Shown here: positions 1 through 6,212 of the stretch, piece after piece
Layout of the letters: each line of letters opens with the position of its first letter
Position numbering within the stretch: the stretch's first letter is position 1
Virus record (IMG/VR): IMGVR_UViG_3300047585_000169
Span: 1 to 47,489 of that record
Strand: one strand, 5' to 3'
Source: a virus
Length of the DNA stretch: 47,489 nt
Notes under the pieces: generated by a model
Database searches by the model: none
Told to the model about the DNA's origin: nothing
Seen by the model: the letters and a program-made list of their open reading frames with translations, nothing else
Position numbers and translations under genes: made by a program

Positions 1-84
1 CGCCGACGACGCCGCCGCCGACGCCGCCGCCGAAGCGGGATTCATAATTCCAATCGTCATAATTCCAATCGTCAATTATCATCG

Positions 85-378
85 TTAACTCCATCTGGCG
101 CCGCCGACGTCGCCGCCGCCGACGCCGCCGCCGACGGCGCCGCCGCCGCCGGCGACGCCGCCGCCGCCGACGACGACGCCGCCGCCGCCGCCGACGCCGC
201 CGACGTCGACGCCGCCGACGTCGCCGCCGCCGACGCCGCCGCCGACGCCGCCGCCGACGACGACGCCGCCGCCGACGACGACGCCGCCGCCGACGACGAT
301 GCCGCCGCCGCCGACGCCGCCGCCGCCGAAGCGGGATTCATAATTCCAATCGTCATAATTCCAATCGTCAATTATCAT
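85..378 (-). CDS. Array mini-ORF U3, Gly/Val/Asp-rich (97 aa)
   Basis: The longest unit. The usual upstream ATG is mutated to ATT, so the first ATG is at 378 (MIIDDWNY, DDWNY doubled), two bases beyond the U2 stop. A long GGG(V/D) run follows, ending GGARWS. Its TAA overlaps the ATG of U4 at position 94. If coding, it could be translated by reinitiation after U2. Confidence 0.33.
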   Translation of the reverse strand: MIIDDWNYDDWNYESRFGGGGVGGGGIVVGGGVVVGGGVVVGGGVGGGVGGGDVGGVDVGGVGGGGGVVVGGGGVAGGGGAVGGGVGGGDVGGARWS

Positions 379-380
379 CG

Positions 381-614
381 TTAACTCAATCTGGCGCTGC
401 CGACGCCGGCGCCGCCGCCGCCGACGGCGCCGCCGCCGCCGCTGCCGCCGCTGCCGCCGCCGACGACGCCGCCGCCGACGACACCGCCGCTGCCGCCGAC
501 GCCGCCGACGTCGACGCCGCCGACGACGCCGCCGCCGACGCCGCCGCCGCCGAAGCGGGATTCATAATTCCAATCGTCATAATTCCAATCGTCAATTATC
601 ATCGTTAACTCCAT
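381..614 (-). CDS. Array mini-ORF U2, Gly/Val/Asp-rich (77 aa)
   Basis: Starts MELTMIIDDWNY with the DDWNY motif doubled, then a Gly/Val run, and ends GSARLS. The start overlaps the U1 stop by 10 bases. At its own 3' end the junction reads ATTGAGTTAA, so the next unit has ATT where other units have ATG; the same base change turns the usual W of ARWS into L. Function unknown; coding status is unproven. Confidence 0.35.
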   Translation of the reverse strand: MELTMIIDDWNYDDWNYESRFGGGGVGGGVVGGVDVGGVGGSGGVVGGGVVGGGSGGSGGGGAVGGGGAGVGSARLS

Positions 615-841
615 CTGGCGCCGCCGACGTCGCCGCCGCCGACGCCGACGACGCCGCCGCCGACGCCGGCGACGCCGCCGCCGACGACACCGCCGCCGCC
701 GCCGACGCCGCCGCCGTCGACGCCGCCGACGTCGCCGACGTCGACGCCGCCGCCGCCGACGCCGCCGACGTCGACGCCGCCGACGCCGCCGCCGAAGCGG
801 GATTCATAATTCCAATCGTCAATTATCATCGTTAACTCCAT
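605..841 (-). CDS. Array mini-ORF U1, Gly/Val/Asp-rich (78 aa)
   Basis: Begins MELTMIIDDWNYESRF, continues as a GGGV/GGVDV low-complexity run and ends GGARWS. It has a single DDWNY motif. Its ATG overlaps the U0 stop and its TAA overlaps the U2 start, both by the 10 bases ATGGAGTTAA. No Shine-Dalgarno is visible, so translation would depend on coupling. No family is recognised. It may be a by-product of triplet expansion rather than a gene. Confidence 0.35.
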   Translation of the reverse strand: MELTMIIDDWNYESRFGGGVGGVDVGGVGGGGVDVGDVGGVDGGGVGGGGGVVGGGVAGVGGGVVGVGGGDVGGARWS

Positions 842-885
842 CTGGCGCTGCCGCCGACGACGCCGCCGACGTAGAAATTGGTCAT
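832..885 (-). CDS. Array mini-ORF U0 (17 aa, truncated unit)
   Basis: The start ATG (885-883) overlaps the TGA stop of the gene at 882-1151 in an ATGA arrangement. The product reads MTNFYVGGVVGGSARWS. It has the Gly/Val run and the SARWS end shared by the longer array units but lacks their MIIDDWNY beginning, so it is a 3' half unit at the array edge. Its TAA overlaps the ATG of the next unit in ATGGAGTTAA. Expression is inferred only from this overlap pattern. Confidence 0.35.
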   Translation of the reverse strand: MTNFYVGGVVGGSARWS

Positions 886-1151
886 TTTTTTAGCCAGCTC
901 TTAGGGAGCGGATGCCCCCATTCCAAAGCATTAATCACGTTGCAACACGGCATGTTGGGCATCAGGTCGAACCTGTCTTTACTGTCGATGCCTTGCTTGA
1001 AAAATTCCGTCCACGATTTGCTGCTTGAATGCACCTGCACCACATTGGTTAACGACACGAGCCGGTCGGAGATAATTTTTTCCACGGTGCCAATATAGTG
1101 AAAATAAGCGTGCGAAATCACGTAGTAGGTCTTGCCGATCTCCATGGTCAT
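882..1151 (-). CDS. Small early phage protein, unknown function (89 aa)
   Basis: The product starts MTMEIGKTYYVISHAYFHYIG and contains SWTEFF and MPNMPCCN segments. It looks like an ordinary folded small phage protein, but I do not recognise its family. The start is fixed by GGAGG four bases upstream of ATG at 1151; an upstream in-frame extension has no ribosome site. It is the last normal gene before the repeat array and its stop overlaps the first array ORF in ATGA, so it could feed ribosomes into the array chain. Confidence 0.75.
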   Translation of the reverse strand: MTMEIGKTYYVISHAYFHYIGTVEKIISDRLVSLTNVVQVHSSSKSWTEFFKQGIDSKDRFDLMPNMPCCNVINALEWGHPLPKSWLKK

Positions 1152-1183
1152 AGTTCCTCCAAAAGTTTGTCCTGGTAAAGATG

Positions 1184-2323
1184 TTATAGCACCACCGTCC
1201 GGCCAAATGGGGCCTGTCCAGATTCCGTGATCCACAGCGTGGGCAGCTCGCACATTTCTGGGTATGTGCCCATAAGGTCAGTGAGATACACCACCCCGGC
1301 GATCTGCTCGCCCTTCTCCTGGAGCTGGGCGGCCCGCTCAAATATTGGCCGAAAGTCTGTCCCGCCGCCGCCATCAGCCCGCAATGGGCACTCTTCCCCA
1401 GGCGCCAAATGTACCTCGGCTTTAATCTGAGCATCACAGTCGAGGACAATTCCGGCGCAGCCCACATCGGCGAGTATGGCCGTAACCACGGCCGAATACT
1501 GAGCCGCCACGGCATCCGTGATGGAGCCCGAGGTGTCCCTGGCAAAGATCACCGTTGCCAACTGGTCCCGCCTCTTGCGGGGATAGATCACGGGCTGTGT
1601 GGCGCTGCGCCGGTTTGGCCGGCTCCAGTCGTTGCGTGTGCCGACCGTGTTCCGAACGAAGTCAGCCAGTTCCTGACGCCAGTCGGCCTTCTGGGCTTTG
1701 AGTTTATCGAGCTGGCGCTGCATGTCGGCCGGTATGGAGCCCTGGCCACTACTCTGGGCAGCCATGCCTGCCTGAATCATGCGCTCTTGCCATTCTGTTT
1801 CCAGGGAGTCAGTGCCATTCCCCGGGTTCTGGCTTTGCGCAGGAGCCTCAAAGTCGCCCATGCCAGGCTTATGGCCCCTGGAACCGCCCGGAACGCGTCC
1901 TTGGCCCTGTTCTGTGCCTTCCTGGGGAGGTTTCTTCTTCAGGCGCCCGTAAATCTCCTCTTCGGCCATGCCCTTGTACTCTGGAGGGCACATGGCGCCC
2001 ACTTTGGGCAGTTTGCAGCCCTCAATCTGGGCCACGATTTCGTTGACCACGTAGTCACAGGCCAGGTTGCTCTCGTTGTCGATGGGCAGGCGCCACAGAT
2101 GCCCGTGCCCGCAGTGCAAGGTTTCGTGGATCAAGACGGCCCGCACTTCCTCCTCGCTGAGTGTGGAGAGGAAGTCTGGGTCCCACTTGATGCGGCGCCC
2201 ATCTGTGCATGCTGTTCCCACGGGGCCGAATTCGTCGGCCAGGCCACAAGCCAGGTTGCCGTAGAAGGGCTGGTTTTCCATCAGCCACCAGCGGGCCCGG
2301 TTGAGCGAGCGTTGCAGGTTCAC
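1184..2323 (-). CDS. vWA domain / HExxH metallopeptidase-like protein (DUF2201 type)
   Basis: 379 aa. The N-terminal part has HETLH at residues 66-70, a zinc-metallopeptidase HExxH signature. A charged Gly/Pro/Gln linker follows (about 130-240). The C-terminal part is a von Willebrand A-like domain with a MIDAS-type DTSGS at 263-267, GGGTDF near 320 and TDL near 348. This layout fits the DUF2201 family, which is usually encoded beside a MoxR ATPase, as here (2898-3920). Such pairs are thought to act as chaperone-like remodelling machines; the substrate is unknown. The start is taken as GTG at 2323 because AGGAG lies seven bases upstream and the leader CTGACAGGAG matches neighbouring genes; a longer ATG form lacks a ribosome site. 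Confidence 0.85.
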   Translation of the reverse strand: MNLQRSLNRARWWLMENQPFYGNLACGLADEFGPVGTACTDGRRIKWDPDFLSTLSEEEVRAVLIHETLHCGHGHLWRLPIDNESNLACDYVVNEIVAQIEGCKLPKVGAMCPPEYKGMAEEEIYGRLKKKPPQEGTEQGQGRVPGGSRGHKPGMGDFEAPAQSQNPGNGTDSLETEWQERMIQAGMAAQSSGQGSIPADMQRQLDKLKAQKADWRQELADFVRNTVGTRNDWSRPNRRSATQPVIYPRKRRDQLATVIFARDTSGSITDAVAAQYSAVVTAILADVGCAGIVLDCDAQIKAEVHLAPGEECPLRADGGGGTDFRPIFERAAQLQEKGEQIAGVVYLTDLMGTYPEMCELPTLWITESGQAPFGRTVVL

Positions 2324-2378
2324 ATTTGCTCCTGTCAGAGAATTTGTCAAACCGGCATCAGACCGTCCGATGCCCACA

Positions 2379-2402
2379 CATGCCCTGACACTTCAGGGCA
2401 TG
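2379..2402. promoter_or_regulatory. Perfect intercistronic hairpin
   Basis: Ten-base stem CATGCCCTGA / TCAGGGCATG with a CACT loop, between the 89-aa gene ending at 2423 and the vWA gene starting at 2323. It has no T run, so it is more likely an RNA processing, stability or translation-control element than a simple terminator. Confidence 0.6.
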
Positions 2403-2422
2403 CCTGGTGGGAACCGCAACGT

Positions 2423-2692
2423 TTACAGGCCCAATTCGCGGGCAATTCCACGCACGGCAGCCATGCCGTCCTTGATGGCGATCTGTCGCCATGCGTGGAA
2501 ATCAGGCCCCTCGATCTGGAACATGGCCAGGTTCACGCGCTGGAGAATTTCATCCTCATCGTCGGTGAGGATTGCTTCATCCGGCCCCATGAGGTCGGCC
2601 CCCCAGCAGAGGGCTATGGCAGCCATCAGCCGGCGCTTCAGGGCCACGCGGTCACGTTCGGCCTTGGTTTGTGTGTAGCGTATCTTGCTCAT
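2423..2692 (-). CDS. Hypothetical protein (89 aa)
   Basis: Starts MSKIRYTQTKAERDRVALKR, with a basic N-terminal helix, then an acidic stretch (DDEDEILQRV) and a C-terminal IARELGL. No family recognised. Its ATG overlaps the stop of the 25-aa ORF at 2689-2766 in ATGA, so the two are probably translated together. It lies between the MoxR ATPase and the vWA protein and may belong to the same complex; that is inference from position. Confidence 0.7.
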   Translation of the reverse strand: MSKIRYTQTKAERDRVALKRRLMAAIALCWGADLMGPDEAILTDDEDEILQRVNLAMFQIEGPDFHAWRQIAIKDGMAAVRGIARELGL

Positions 2693-2766
2693 CGCAAGCC
2701 TCCTTCCCCAAACATGCCCAGCGTGGCCAGCTTGACGCGGCTGGCGATAGCTTGAACGATGGACAT
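2689..2766 (-). CDS. Mini-protein (25 aa)
   Basis: Product MSIVQAIASRVKLATLGMFG followed by EGGLR; an amphipathic helix is likely. It has a strong ribosome site in the repeated leader (CTGACAGGAGTTACG, then CAATG) and a 4-base overlap with the next gene. The good initiation signal suggests either a real mini-protein or a leader peptide that couples translation of the 89-aa gene. Confidence 0.55.
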   Translation of the reverse strand: MSIVQAIASRVKLATLGMFGEGGLR

Positions 2767-2776
2767 TGCGTAACTC

Positions 2777-2895
2777 CTGTCAGGGACACTGTGAAACGTT
2801 CAGCCCTGCGTGGGCTGACAACGACCCCGATGTAACGCCTCGGGGGCACAGCGTGCATGGTGCTTTTGCCCTGGCATGCAACCAGGGCTGACAGG
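2777..2895. promoter_or_regulatory. Three hairpins inside an inverted CCTGTCAG/CTGACAGG pair
   Basis: Between the MoxR stop (2898) and the mini-ORF start (2766) lie three hairpins: CAGCCC/GGGCTG at 2801-2817, CCCCGA/TCGGGG at 2825-2845 with a TGTAACGCC loop, and GCCCTGG/CCAGGGC at 2868-2888. CCTGTCAG (2777-2784) and CTGACAGG (2888-2895) bracket them as an inverted pair. The CCCCGATGTA stem motif recurs in other spacers of this operon. Confidence 0.5.
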
Positions 2896-2897
2896 AC

Positions 2898-3920
2898 CTA
2901 AACGAATAGGTACTGGTGAGCTGTGAACCAGGCACTCCACTCTGGCGTGCCGCTGAGCCCCGCGCCAAGCCGGCGGTACATGTCCCGCCCCATGAGGGCA
3001 GCGTACACGTCTGGCAGCCGTTGCAGGTACTTCGTGAAGGGCCGGGCATCCTGGGGCCGTGCTGCGCAGGCCAGCATGGTGGCGATCAAGAACAGCCCGG
3101 CCGGCGCCTTGGGGACCACAGCGCCCATGGGGTCCATAAGCACCTGGTCGGGCGTGGGGAGTTGCTGGGCAAGCCGGGCGAAGGCCAGGTATTCAGCCGC
3201 GGCAGGTCGGCCAATGGCTCCGGCCAGAATGGGCAGGTTATCGCCCAGACCGGCCTTGCACAGGTTCATCACCGTGTGCCAGGAGCGGTAATCTGGCATC
3301 CGCATGGCGGGGTCAGCATGGGGCTTCCACTGGTAGAGCTTCGTGCCGCCGGTGGAACGGTGCCAGGCGATCACGGCCGGTTCGCCCTCCTGGTCGAGCG
3401 CCCAGTTGACCCAGCCGTTCAGTTCGTCCTGCCACTCGGCCAGGTACTGGAGGTTAGGGGCATCTTCCGGCAAGCCGCCAGGAGTGGGCAGGGCAAACGC
3501 ACAGTGAAACCGGCTTCTCAGGGGCTCGCACAGAGCCGTTACACCGGCCTTGTCGCCAGGGCGATTTGTTGCGCCCCAGATGACCACGTTGTCAGGCAGG
3601 GCCCCGGAGTCAAACAGGCCCATCAGGGCAGCTTGCGTGTCCAGGGGGGCCTGGCCGAGGTCATCGAGGAACAGGAGGGTGGGTTTGGTGCTGCGCTTGA
3701 GCTGGTGCAGCCATTCCAGGGGGAGGGCCCTTGTGACGCCTCCTTTGACGTCGGGGACCAAAGCCCCGCCAAAGTCGATACGTTCGGCCAGGCCGGCCCT
3801 GATGATGACCGGATCATGGGCCAATTCGTGGGCAGCGGCCAGGATGCGGGCGGTTTTACCGATCCCGGGCGGGCCGACCAGCAGCACGCGCTGCTGGGCG
3901 GCGAGAAGTTGAGTGAGCAT
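2898..3920 (-). CDS. MoxR-type AAA+ ATPase
   Basis: 340 aa. Walker A GPPGIGKT at residues 16-23, Walker B LLFLDD at 82-87, sensor-1 ATN at 117-119 and a likely arginine finger in LRSRF (134-138). The C-terminal part is a helical lid. It has the compact form of MoxR/CobS-like ATPases. With the vWA/HExxH protein two genes downstream it makes a MoxR-vWA pair, known in cells as a remodelling or metal-insertion chaperone and found in some phages. ATG at 3920 has AGGAG in the shared leader. Role in infection unknown. Confidence 0.85.
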   Translation of the reverse strand: MLTQLLAAQQRVLLVGPPGIGKTARILAAAHELAHDPVIIRAGLAERIDFGGALVPDVKGGVTRALPLEWLHQLKRSTKPTLLFLDDLGQAPLDTQAALMGLFDSGALPDNVVIWGATNRPGDKAGVTALCEPLRSRFHCAFALPTPGGLPEDAPNLQYLAEWQDELNGWVNWALDQEGEPAVIAWHRSTGGTKLYQWKPHADPAMRMPDYRSWHTVMNLCKAGLGDNLPILAGAIGRPAAAEYLAFARLAQQLPTPDQVLMDPMGAVVPKAPAGLFLIATMLACAARPQDARPFTKYLQRLPDVYAALMGRDMYRRLGAGLSGTPEWSAWFTAHQYLFV

Positions 3921-3937
3921 CGTAACTCCTGTCAGGG
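3921..3937 (-). promoter_or_regulatory. Recurrent leader CTGACAGGAGTTACG (MoxR gene)
   Basis: Reads CCCTGACAGGAGTTACG directly before ATG on the minus strand. The same leader precedes the genes starting at 4394 (positions 4395-4410) and 2766 (2767-2785, with CA inserted before ATG). Shorter forms precede 2323 (CTGACAGGAG, 2329-2338) and 5427 (CCTGATAGGAG, 5437-5447). It includes the Shine-Dalgarno but is conserved well beyond it, so a regulator of translation may recognise it. Confidence 0.6.
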
Positions 3938-3946
3938 TACTGATTC

Positions 3947-3994
3947 AGGGCCAACGCTGGCCCTCACTATCGCCCCAGATGTCAACCTGGGGCG
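3947..3994. promoter_or_regulatory. Two intercistronic hairpins
   Basis: AGGGCCA/TGGCCCT with an ACGC loop at 3947-3964, and CGCCCCAG/CTGGGGCG with an ATGTCAAC loop at 3971-3994. Both stems are perfect. They fill the spacer between the 129-aa gene and the MoxR gene. The second carries the GATGT loop motif seen in the neighbouring spacers. Confidence 0.55.
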
Positions 3995-4004
3995 TTGGTG
4001 AAGG

Positions 4005-4394
4005 TCACACACTGGCAAAATCGCCCTGCTGCTTCCAGTTTGGGTCAGCGTAGCTCGAATAACCGCACCCCCAGCAGACATCGGCCGAGAAGTTAGGGCT
4101 GAGCAGCGGTCGTAATTTGGCCACGCTCTCGCGAGCAAAGGCAGCTCGCGCTTCGTCGCCCTGACCTCGAGCAATCGCAGCTTGCCGTCCATTGCCGATC
4201 AGCCGCCGCACGTAACCGGCAATCGGCTCACTCAGTTCGGCAGGGCACTTCGGTCCCAGGTCCGAGTGCCCGTATTCGCTACCGCCGAGGTAAGCGGCAT
4301 AGTCTCGGCACCACTGAGCAAACGCATGACTGGTTTGGTTCAACATTGCACGTACTCCAATACAAGGCAATCTGGCCTCATCAGTGCTGAGCAT
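4005..4394 (-). CDS. Hypothetical early protein (129 aa)
   Basis: Begins MLSTDEARLPCIGVRAML and ends with a CWGCGYSSYADPNWKQQ-like tail, including a CxxC pair that might bind metal. No family recognised. The start at 4394 is chosen because it follows the full repeated leader CCTGACAGGAGTTACG; an in-frame upstream extension would read through that leader. It is co-transcribed with the MoxR gene. Confidence 0.7.
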   Translation of the reverse strand: MLSTDEARLPCIGVRAMLNQTSHAFAQWCRDYAAYLGGSEYGHSDLGPKCPAELSEPIAGYVRRLIGNGRQAAIARGQGDEARAAFARESVAKLRPLLSPNFSADVCWGCGYSSYADPNWKQQGDFASV

Positions 4395-4496
4395 CGTAAC
4401 TCCTGTCAGGTTCCATAGCTCCGATGGTACGCCCACCGGCAGCGCCCCCGATGTATCCTGGAAACCTGCTCGGGAGAACACAGGCCACCTGACAGG
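4395..4496. promoter_or_regulatory. Leader repeat plus inverted CCTGACAGG and weak hairpin
   Basis: Positions 4395-4410 hold the leader repeat for the gene at 4394. A CCTGACAGG in the opposite orientation sits at 4488-4496, forming an inverted pair across the spacer, as at 2777/2888. CCCGA (4447-4451) and TCGGG (4470-4474) can pair and include the recurring CCCCGATGTA motif. Confidence 0.45.
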
Positions 4497-4501
4497 GTGA
4501 A

Positions 4502-4591
4502 TCAGTCATCGTCCCACAGGACCATCTTCACGAAGTCCACGGCCAGCACCAGGCCGCCGACCAGCGACACAAAACCCAGGAATACGCTCAT
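4502..4591 (-). CDS. Mini membrane protein (29 aa)
   Basis: Reads MSVFLGFVSLVGGLVLAVDF and then VKMVLWDDD: one hydrophobic helix and an acidic end. ATG at 4591 has GGAGGTG upstream and overlaps the previous mini-ORF stop in ATGA. Likely an inner-membrane single-span peptide; role unknown. Confidence 0.55.
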   Translation of the reverse strand: MSVFLGFVSLVGGLVLAVDFVKMVLWDDD

Positions 4592-4674
4592 CGCATCACC
4601 TCCACCACCAGTTCGAGGAAAGCCACGCCCACGAGCACCAAGCCCATGAGCCCGCAGCAATCACCTCGCGTCAT
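4588..4674 (-). CDS. Mini membrane protein (28 aa)
   Basis: MTRGDCCGLMGLVLVGVAFL followed by ELVVEVMR, with a central hydrophobic helix. GGAGGT sits five bases before ATG at 4674. It overlaps the next mini-ORF by ATGA and is itself overlapped by the 41-aa ORF upstream. It belongs to a chain of three tiny genes at the start of the leftward operon. Confidence 0.55.
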   Translation of the reverse strand: MTRGDCCGLMGLVLVGVAFLELVVEVMR

Positions 4675-4786
4675 CACGCACCTCCAGAAAAAGCACGCCC
4701 CCGCCAAGGTTGCACACCAGCAAATCACGGTGGCTCAATAGGGCCTCTAGCTGACTCCATGGGGTCGTGTCGCTCGTCCACTTCAC
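4661..4786 (-). CDS. Hypothetical mini-protein (41 aa, GTG start)
   Basis: From GTG at 4786 the product begins MKWTSDTTPWSQLEALLSHR and ends LFLEVRDDAR, a composition that looks protein-like. AAGGA lies seven bases before GTG. Its 3' end overlaps the next mini-ORF in another frame. The start is less secure than those of its neighbours. Confidence 0.4.
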   Translation of the reverse strand: MKWTSDTTPWSQLEALLSHRDLLVCNLGGGVLFLEVRDDAR

Positions 4787-4932
4787 CCGTCTGTCCTTGC
4801 CTCTGCCCGCTCATCTATTGCCGGGGCTGCCCCTGGGATAGGCCGTGCCGCCCTCTTAACCGTGCAACCTGCTGCATGCCAAGTGTCCGCACACCTGAGC
4901 GGTTTCCTTGGCGGGGACTCGGTGTACGCAAA

Positions 4933-5427
4933 TTACAGAGCCTCTCGCACCTTGTCCTCGTCGGCGTCCCAATTATCAACGGCGAACTCAACAGCCTCGT
5001 CCTCGTCCATGTCCCACGACTCGACACTCGATCCATCAGTGACGATCAGCTTGCCGCCGTGCCGGTAGATGGCATCGTAATGGTCGCTACGAAAAACACG
5101 ATCAAGCACGCTGCGTACAATGTCGCACTCACTCGGCCCGTTCTCAGCCATAGCTTCGATGGCCTCTTGGGTGGTCATGTCCCAGCGATCCGTGAGGCGA
5201 GCGAACACCTTATCATCGTCCACCTCGTCAGCGCCAATTCGCCAGGTCACGATATCGCCAGCAGAGCACCTCTTGACTCTGACGTAGCAATCAGTTTCGC
5301 CGATGCGGTCAAACCCGTCCTCCTCGGCATCCTCTGGGCTGCCGACAACAATCATGGCTTCGATGGCCGCATCGATCTCTTCGGACACAAACGTCTTCTC
5401 CCAGCACTGAGTCTTGTAAGTCGCCAT
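4933..5427 (-). CDS. Acidic hypothetical protein (164 aa), first gene of leftward operon
   Basis: Starts MATYKTQCWEKTFVSEEID and ends in a strongly acidic stretch (SWDMDEDEAVEFAVDNWDAD). The overall Asp/Glu content resembles small DNA-mimic or host-takeover proteins, but no family is recognised. It is the promoter-proximal gene: a sigma70-like promoter lies at 5501-5528, giving a leader of about 67 nt with AGGAGA eight bases before ATG. An early role is likely from position. Confidence 0.7.
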   Translation of the reverse strand: MATYKTQCWEKTFVSEEIDAAIEAMIVVGSPEDAEEDGFDRIGETDCYVRVKRCSAGDIVTWRIGADEVDDDKVFARLTDRWDMTTQEAIEAMAENGPSECDIVRSVLDRVFRSDHYDAIYRHGGKLIVTDGSSVESWDMDEDEAVEFAVDNWDADEDKVREAL

Positions 5428-5721
5428 GGTTCATTCTCCTATCAGGGTTTGCAGACCGTCCGGCCCAAAGCGAGCTGAATTTTTCGGCCTTGCGGAGTGA
5501 ATCTTAACCCCAAAAAAATCAGTGTCAAGTATTTTTCTGGGATTTTTCCGGGCATACTTTCGCAAGTGCCATATTTTGCACTGACTTACGACCGAAAAAA
5601 CTTTTTGAAAAAACACTCTATTGAGCCAATTTTCGCCCACTTTTCGCCCGGCTCAGATTTGACCTTCGTCCGAACCCCGAGTAGACTGCCCATATCGCCC
5701 CAACCAGTGCCCAGGCTATCC
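5428..5721. other. AT-rich divergent spacer between the two arms
   Basis: About 290 bp separating the leftward and rightward operons, with many A and T runs against the high-GC background. It holds the leftward promoter at 5501-5528. I see no equally good rightward promoter here. A reading frame that runs rightward through it (from about 5497) has no ribosome site and looks non-coding upstream of 5722. Confidence 0.6.
5501..5528 (-). promoter_or_regulatory. Sigma70-like promoter for leftward operon
   Basis: On the minus strand TTGACA (5528-5523), a 16-base spacer, then TAAGAT (5506-5501). The -35 is perfect and the -10 matches four of six. Predicted RNA start near 5494, before the 164-aa gene. 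It is the best leftward promoter I found in the window. Confidence 0.65.
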
Positions 5722-6051
5722 ATGGTGCACAACCCTAACCCTAACCCCACGAACCATATGCCCTCAAAACCCAGGCCAGGAGTCCAAAGGTTCGAAGTCG
5801 CCCTCACCCCACAGGCCCACAAGCTCCTCACATCCTACAGACGCAGATACCGTATCTCCGCCACCCAGGTCGTCAACGCCCTCGTCATCCTCCACTGTCG
5901 CCCTGACTCTGATCCCATCGACTTCACCAGGGCCCTCGCTCTGTCTGTCTCTCCCACGTCTCCACCCACGTCTCTCACCCTGGGTCCCACGGGTCCCACG
6001 TCTCTCACCCTGGCTGAAGACACCGCAACTTCAGCCCCTGCCACAGTTTGA
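5722..6051 (+). CDS. Putative ribbon-helix-helix-like small protein
   Basis: 109 aa from ATG 5722; a second ATG at 5758 gives 97 aa and is equally possible, since neither has a clear ribosome site. The core RFEVALTPQAHKLLTSYRRR and following residues to VVNALVIL resemble a beta strand plus two helices of Arc/CopG-type DNA-binding proteins. The C-terminal third is Pro/Thr/Ser-rich with repeated SLTL/GPT motifs. As the first gene of the rightward arm it may be a regulator. Moderate certainty. Confidence 0.5.
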   Translation: MVHNPNPNPTNHMPSKPRPGVQRFEVALTPQAHKLLTSYRRRYRISATQVVNALVILHCRPDSDPIDFTRALALSVSPTSPPTSLTLGPTGPTSLTLAEDTATSAPATV

Positions 6052-6087
6052 GCCAGCCCCTGCCACAGTTTGACCACAGTTTGAGCC
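6032..6087 (+). repeat. Short tandem repeat spanning a stop codon
   Basis: CAGCCCCTGCCACAGTTTGA occurs at 6032-6051 and again at 6054-6073, followed by a third partial copy, CCACAGTTTGAGCC, at 6074-6087. The first copy encodes the end of the 5722 gene and its stop; the others are duplicated 3' tails. Confidence 0.85.
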
Positions 6088-6212
6088 ACCCAGGGGGGGC
6101 CTGTGCGGGGGTCGTTGTGGTGGGGCTACGCGACCGGCGGGGCGAGAGGCTGGAAACGGGAACATTGAATACGAGAAGCGAGGAGAATTGAGCCGCTGTG
6201 GGGACGGAATTT

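Larger units (their letters stand above)
1..879. repeat. GNC-triplet array with conserved cores, left part
   Basis: Four conserved cores lie at about 32-101, 328-397, 552-621 and 794-847. Each carries GAAGCGGGATTCATAATTCC, one or two 15-bp units containing CCAATCGTCATAATT, and a TTAACTC(C/A)ATCTGGCGC end. Between cores the DNA is almost purely GNC triplets (GCC, GAC, GTC, some GGC), about 150-230 bp per stretch. The array continues at the right end of the window. Indels between core copies are 15 or 3 bases, so they keep frame on the minus strand. No stretch looks like a CRISPR spacer. Confidence 0.95.

Noticed and set aside
1-879. CRISPR-like alternation of repeats and spacers
   Set aside because: Cores are long (55-70 bp), spacers are low-complexity triplets, and no cas genes are present.
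1-879. Variable repeat region of a diversity-generating retroelement
   Set aside because: No reverse transcriptase gene, no template/variable repeat pair, and no adenine-specific changes.
1409-2755. Long plus-strand reading frame opposite the vWA gene
   Set aside because: Antisense shadow of the well-supported minus-strand genes; no ribosome site and no domain.
5497-5721. Upstream extension of the 5722 gene
   Set aside because: AT-rich promoter spacer, no ribosome site, and composition unlike a protein.
5731-5748. Telomere-like CCCTAA repeats
   Set aside because: Only about three units, inside a likely coding start region; no other sign of a linear telomere.
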